From assembly GCA_900554925.1 (NCBI GenBank), contig USJG01000091.1, positions 1-8,943 of the forward strand: 8,943 bases of DNA, given 5' to 3'. Positions 6,582 through 8,943 of this stretch are shown one piece after another; the first letter of the stretch is position 1, and each line of letters begins with the position of its first letter. A model generated the notes under the pieces. It was not told the origin of the DNA. It searched no databases and was given only the letters and a program-made list of their open reading frames with translations. The DNA comes from an uncultured Lachnospiraceae bacterium (lineage in GTDB: Bacteria > Bacillota > Clostridia > Lachnospirales > Lachnospiraceae). The position numbers and the translations under genes are program-made.

Positions 6582-7592
6582 ATGGAGGAGGTTTCCGAAG
6601 TAATTAATGTGCCGGCAAAGGACCAGCAGAATGTATTCGGACAGTTTGACAGCCATATCAAAAAGCTGGAAAGACAGCTTAAAGTGTCTGTTGTAGACAG
6701 AAATGGAGAAGTCCGTATCAGCGGCAGAGAGCCCTTTGTCAAAAGGGCCAAAGCGGTCATTCAGGAATTGACGGAATTATCAATGAGAGGAAATATAATC
6801 CAGGAACAGAACGTGGATTATGCTATCACCATGAGTATGGAAGAAAATGAAGATGTTTTGCTTGAAATAGATAAGGAGTGTATTTGTCATACGGTATCAG
6901 GAAAGCCTGTAAAACCCAAGACCCTTGGACAAAAGCAGTATGTGGATGCCATTCGGAATAATATGATCGTTTTTGGCCTTGGGCCGGCAGGTACAGGAAA
7001 GACTTACCTTGCCATGGCTATGGCTATAACAGCCTTTAAAAATCAGGAGGTTGAGCGGATCATACTTACCAGACCAGCCATTGAAGCCGGCGAAAAGCTC
7101 GGCTTTCTTCCCGGGGATCTGCAAAGCAAGGTTGACCCCTATTTGCGCCCATTGTATGATGCCCTCTATCAGATCATGGGGGCGGAAACCTTTACAAAGA
7201 ATATGGAAAAGGGGCTTATTGAGGTTGCGCCTTTGGCTTATATGAGAGGAAGGACGCTGGATAACGCTTATATTATTTTGGATGAAGCCCAGAACACCAC
7301 ACCTGCGCAGATGAAAATGTTTCTGACCAGAATTGGTTTTGGCTCCAAAGTAATCGTAACAGGAGATGCTTCCCAGAAGGATCTTTCGCCCGGAACAGCT
7401 TCAGGGCTTGATGTTGCGATCAGGGTGCTTCATGGAATAGAGGGCATTGCGTTTTGCAAAATGTCCAGCAGAGATGTGGTGAGACATCCTCTGGTGCAAA
7501 GGATCGTCAAAGCCTATGAAAATTACGAGGCAAAAGAAAATAACAATACGAAAAGAAAAAGCAGGAACTCAGTATATGGAAAAAAGCAGTGA
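6582..7592 (+). CDS. phoH: PhoH family ATPase
   Basis: The product has 336 residues. An N-terminal KH-like segment (about 9-66, VPAKDQQNVFGQFD onward) precedes the PhoH ATPase core: Walker A GPAGTGKT (134-141), ILTRPAIEAGEKLGFLPGDL (161-180), Walker B IILDEAQN (231-238), VTGDASQKDL (259-268) and the SSRDVVRHPLVQRIVKAYE region (295-313). The tail after 318 is basic and low in complexity. The protein is predicted to be a cytoplasmic superfamily 1-like NTPase; its E. coli relative YbeZ works with YbeY in ribosome and RNA quality control, and ybeY is two genes downstream here. The start is ATG 6582 with GGGAG at 6571-6575. The frame stays open upstream into yqfD (to about 6456), but that part reads as non-family sequence. 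Its last 17 nt overlap the next gene. Confidence 0.95.
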   Translation: MEEVSEVINVPAKDQQNVFGQFDSHIKKLERQLKVSVVDRNGEVRISGREPFVKRAKAVIQELTELSMRGNIIQEQNVDYAITMSMEENEDVLLEIDKECICHTVSGKPVKPKTLGQKQYVDAIRNNMIVFGLGPAGTGKTYLAMAMAITAFKNQEVERIILTRPAIEAGEKLGFLPGDLQSKVDPYLRPLYDALYQIMGAETFTKNMEKGLIEVAPLAYMRGRTLDNAYIILDEAQNTTPAQMKMFLTRIGFGSKVIVTGDASQKDLSPGTASGLDVAIRVLHGIEGIAFCKMSSRDVVRHPLVQRIVKAYENYEAKENNNTKRKSRNSVYGKKQ

Positions 7593-8823
7593 GATAATAG
7601 ATACAAATGATACGGAAAGCCTTGCTAAGGGCAGGCAGTACGGAAAGTGGACAAACATCCTCTGGGAAGTACTTATGCCTCTGCTTACGGTATTGGTCAG
7701 TATCGCCGCATCTTCTATGTACCAAAAGACAACCATACAGATGGCAGGCATTGGGATCATAACTGCCGCCGGAGCAGGCAGTGTTTTGTTTTCCTTAGAG
7801 CGCAGCAGGGAGGAAGGCAGTTTTCTGTTTGATAATGAAGAACATTTGTGGAGATTTATGGTTATCTACCTGATTGCTCTGCTGGGAAGTATTTTGTTTC
7901 CCATGCTTCCGGCAGGCGGATGGCCTTATCTGGTTATTTTTGTAGGGCTTATGCTTTTTTCAAACCAGATTATCGGGCTTTCAGCAGGCAGCGTGCTTTT
8001 AATGGTATCTGTTATGATTCAGGGAAGTGACGTAAGTACCTTTTTTGTATATTTTATCAGCGGCCTGGTGGGAATCACTGTTTTTTCTTATGTAGATAAG
8101 ACTTTTAAGATATGGCTGCCATTGTTGGTTTCATTACTGGTACAGATGGTGTGCCTTTCCATTCAGGAGGTATTGTTTGTTAATGAAGTACTGCATATGC
8201 AGATGTTTACCATACCGGCAGTAAATATCCTGGTATGCCTGATACTGCTTTTAATCTTGCTTAAGTTTTTCAGCTTTTCCATTATTTATGGCAGCCGGGA
8301 TATTTATATGGATATTAATGATCCTGAATGCCCTCTTCTCGTAGAGTTAAAGGCATTTTCAAAGGAGGAATATTACCATGCCATTCATACAGCCTATTTA
8401 TGTGACCGCATAGCCAAAAGGCTGGGTATGGATGATGCAGTGGTGAAAGCCTGCGGTTATTATCACAGGATTGGAATGATCAAAGGTGAAAATAGCTGGG
8501 AAAATGTTAAGGAAACGCTGCTAAAGTACAATTTCCCCCTGGAAGTACAGGCGGTTTTAAAAGAATATCTGGACAAAAATGAGAGGATCAGAGCCAGAGA
8601 AGCGGTGGTGCTTCTTTTTTGCGATACAGTGATCTCATCTATTAGCTTTCTGTTTTCAAAAGAACCTCAAATTAAAATGGATTACGAGAAAATTATAAGC
8701 GCCATATTTAAGAAAAAGCTTGAAAGTGGTATTATAGATTACAGCAGGTTATCCTTTGGGGAATTACAGGAAATGAAAAAGATATTGTTGGAGGAAAAGC
8801 TGTATTATGACTTCCTACGTTGA
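7576..8823 (+). CDS. PgpH-like membrane protein with degenerate HD domain
   Basis: The product has 415 residues. About 7-8 transmembrane helices lie at roughly 29-47, 53-73, 92-109, 113-128, 133-149, 155-172, 178-199 and 212-236, followed by a cytoplasmic HD-superfamily domain from about 248. Its position between phoH and ybeY, and the DPECPLLVEL-YYHAIH and GYYHRIG stretches, correspond to PgpH, the 7TM-HD c-di-AMP phosphodiesterase (DPNHPLL-YHHS and AYYHDIGK in that family). PgpH is about 700 residues; here the large extracellular 7TMR-HDED domain after helix 1 is absent. The HD pair at 297-298 reads His-Arg, the later HHG motif is not found, and only His268, His297 and Asp350 remain as possible metal ligands. 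It is therefore probably not a phosphodiesterase and may be a sensor or scaffold. ATG 7576, with AGGA at 7563-7566, is preferred to the ATG at 7516 inside phoH. It overlaps phoH and ybeY by 17 nt each. Confidence 0.85.
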   Translation: MEKSSEIIDTNDTESLAKGRQYGKWTNILWEVLMPLLTVLVSIAASSMYQKTTIQMAGIGIITAAGAGSVLFSLERSREEGSFLFDNEEHLWRFMVIYLIALLGSILFPMLPAGGWPYLVIFVGLMLFSNQIIGLSAGSVLLMVSVMIQGSDVSTFFVYFISGLVGITVFSYVDKTFKIWLPLLVSLLVQMVCLSIQEVLFVNEVLHMQMFTIPAVNILVCLILLLILLKFFSFSIIYGSRDIYMDINDPECPLLVELKAFSKEEYYHAIHTAYLCDRIAKRLGMDDAVVKACGYYHRIGMIKGENSWENVKETLLKYNFPLEVQAVLKEYLDKNERIRAREAVVLLFCDTVISSISFLFSKEPQIKMDYEKIISAIFKKKLESGIIDYSRLSFGELQEMKKILLEEKLYYDFLR

Positions 8824-8943
8824 AAATGAAACAGATGTGGACTTTGGATTTGATGTGAAAGAAATTTTAGATGCAGTCATGGCAGAGGCTCTTAGTCTGG
8901 AAAGCTGTCCCTATGAAGCCCAGGTGAACCTTCTGATTACGGA
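8807..8943 (+). CDS. ybeY: Endoribonuclease YbeY, 5' part
   Basis: The first 45 codons are present before the window ends. The protein begins MTSYVENETDVDFGFDVKEI and continues with LESCPYEAQVNLLIT (31-45), a pattern typical of clostridial YbeY, whose members usually read CPYEAEVNLLLTDNEEI at this place. YbeY is a zinc-dependent single-strand endoribonuclease involved in 16S rRNA 3'-end maturation and 70S quality control; its HxxxxxH-x5-H zinc motif lies beyond the window. The ATG at 8807 is inside the 3' end of the previous gene, with GGAGG at 8790-8794, 12 nt upstream. The 17-nt overlap suggests translational coupling. Confidence 0.88.
   Translation, partial: MTSYVENETDVDFGFDVKEILDAVMAEALSLESCPYEAQVNLLIT

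Noticed and set aside
1..8943. CRISPR array, tRNA or rRNA genes, insertion sequence, riboswitch
   Set aside because: I saw no regularly spaced repeats, no cloverleaf-like segment, no transposase or terminal inverted repeats, and no intergenic stretch longer than about 145 bp in which a riboswitch could sit.

Overview
The window looks like a chromosomal stretch from a Gram-positive anaerobe of the class Clostridia, most likely the family Lachnospiraceae. The grounds are moderate-to-low GC, strong AGGAGG-type ribosome binding sites, a tightly packed one-strand gene order, the conserved Firmicutes block yqfC-yqfD-phoH-(HD protein)-ybeY, a Bacillus-type pyrimidine-nucleoside phosphorylase, and a Clostridia-type GltA/NfnB flavoprotein. 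This placement is inferred from protein character and gene order, not from a database search. All genes are on the + strand and no frameshift or mobile element is visible.

Region by region: (1) 1-863 is the 3' part of a GltA/NfnB-type NAD(P)H- and FAD-binding oxidoreductase, closed by a strong intrinsic terminator at 893-923. (2) 924-1005 is an AT-rich promoter region with a perfect 16-bp palindrome. (3) 1006-3059 holds a Dabb-domain protein, a membrane-anchored MORN-repeat protein and a membrane zinc-ribbon protein. (4) 3056-3535 is rlmH, which overlaps the zinc-ribbon gene by ATGA. (5) 3594-4898 is pdp. (6) 4945-8943 is the block yqfC, yqfD, phoH, a PgpH-like seven/eight-TM protein with a degenerate HD domain, and the first 45 codons of ybeY.

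After 923 I see no further terminator. Gaps run from 58 bp down to overlaps of 4 and 17 bp, so 1006-8943 can be read as one long operon, perhaps with internal promoters. A sigma-E-like promoter candidate lies just before yqfC. The housekeeping themes are ribosome and RNA maintenance (rlmH, phoH, ybeY), pyrimidine salvage (pdp) and envelope or sporulation-associated factors (yqfC, yqfD).

The most notable item is the protein encoded between phoH and ybeY. That slot normally holds PgpH, the c-di-AMP phosphodiesterase of about 700 residues. Here the product has 415 residues, lacks the large extracellular domain, and has lost the Asp of the HD motif and the later His-His pair. It is probably a membrane pseudoenzyme descended from PgpH. 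I did not find a wholly new multi-gene system; the rest is conserved core genome with a few less-characterised membrane proteins.
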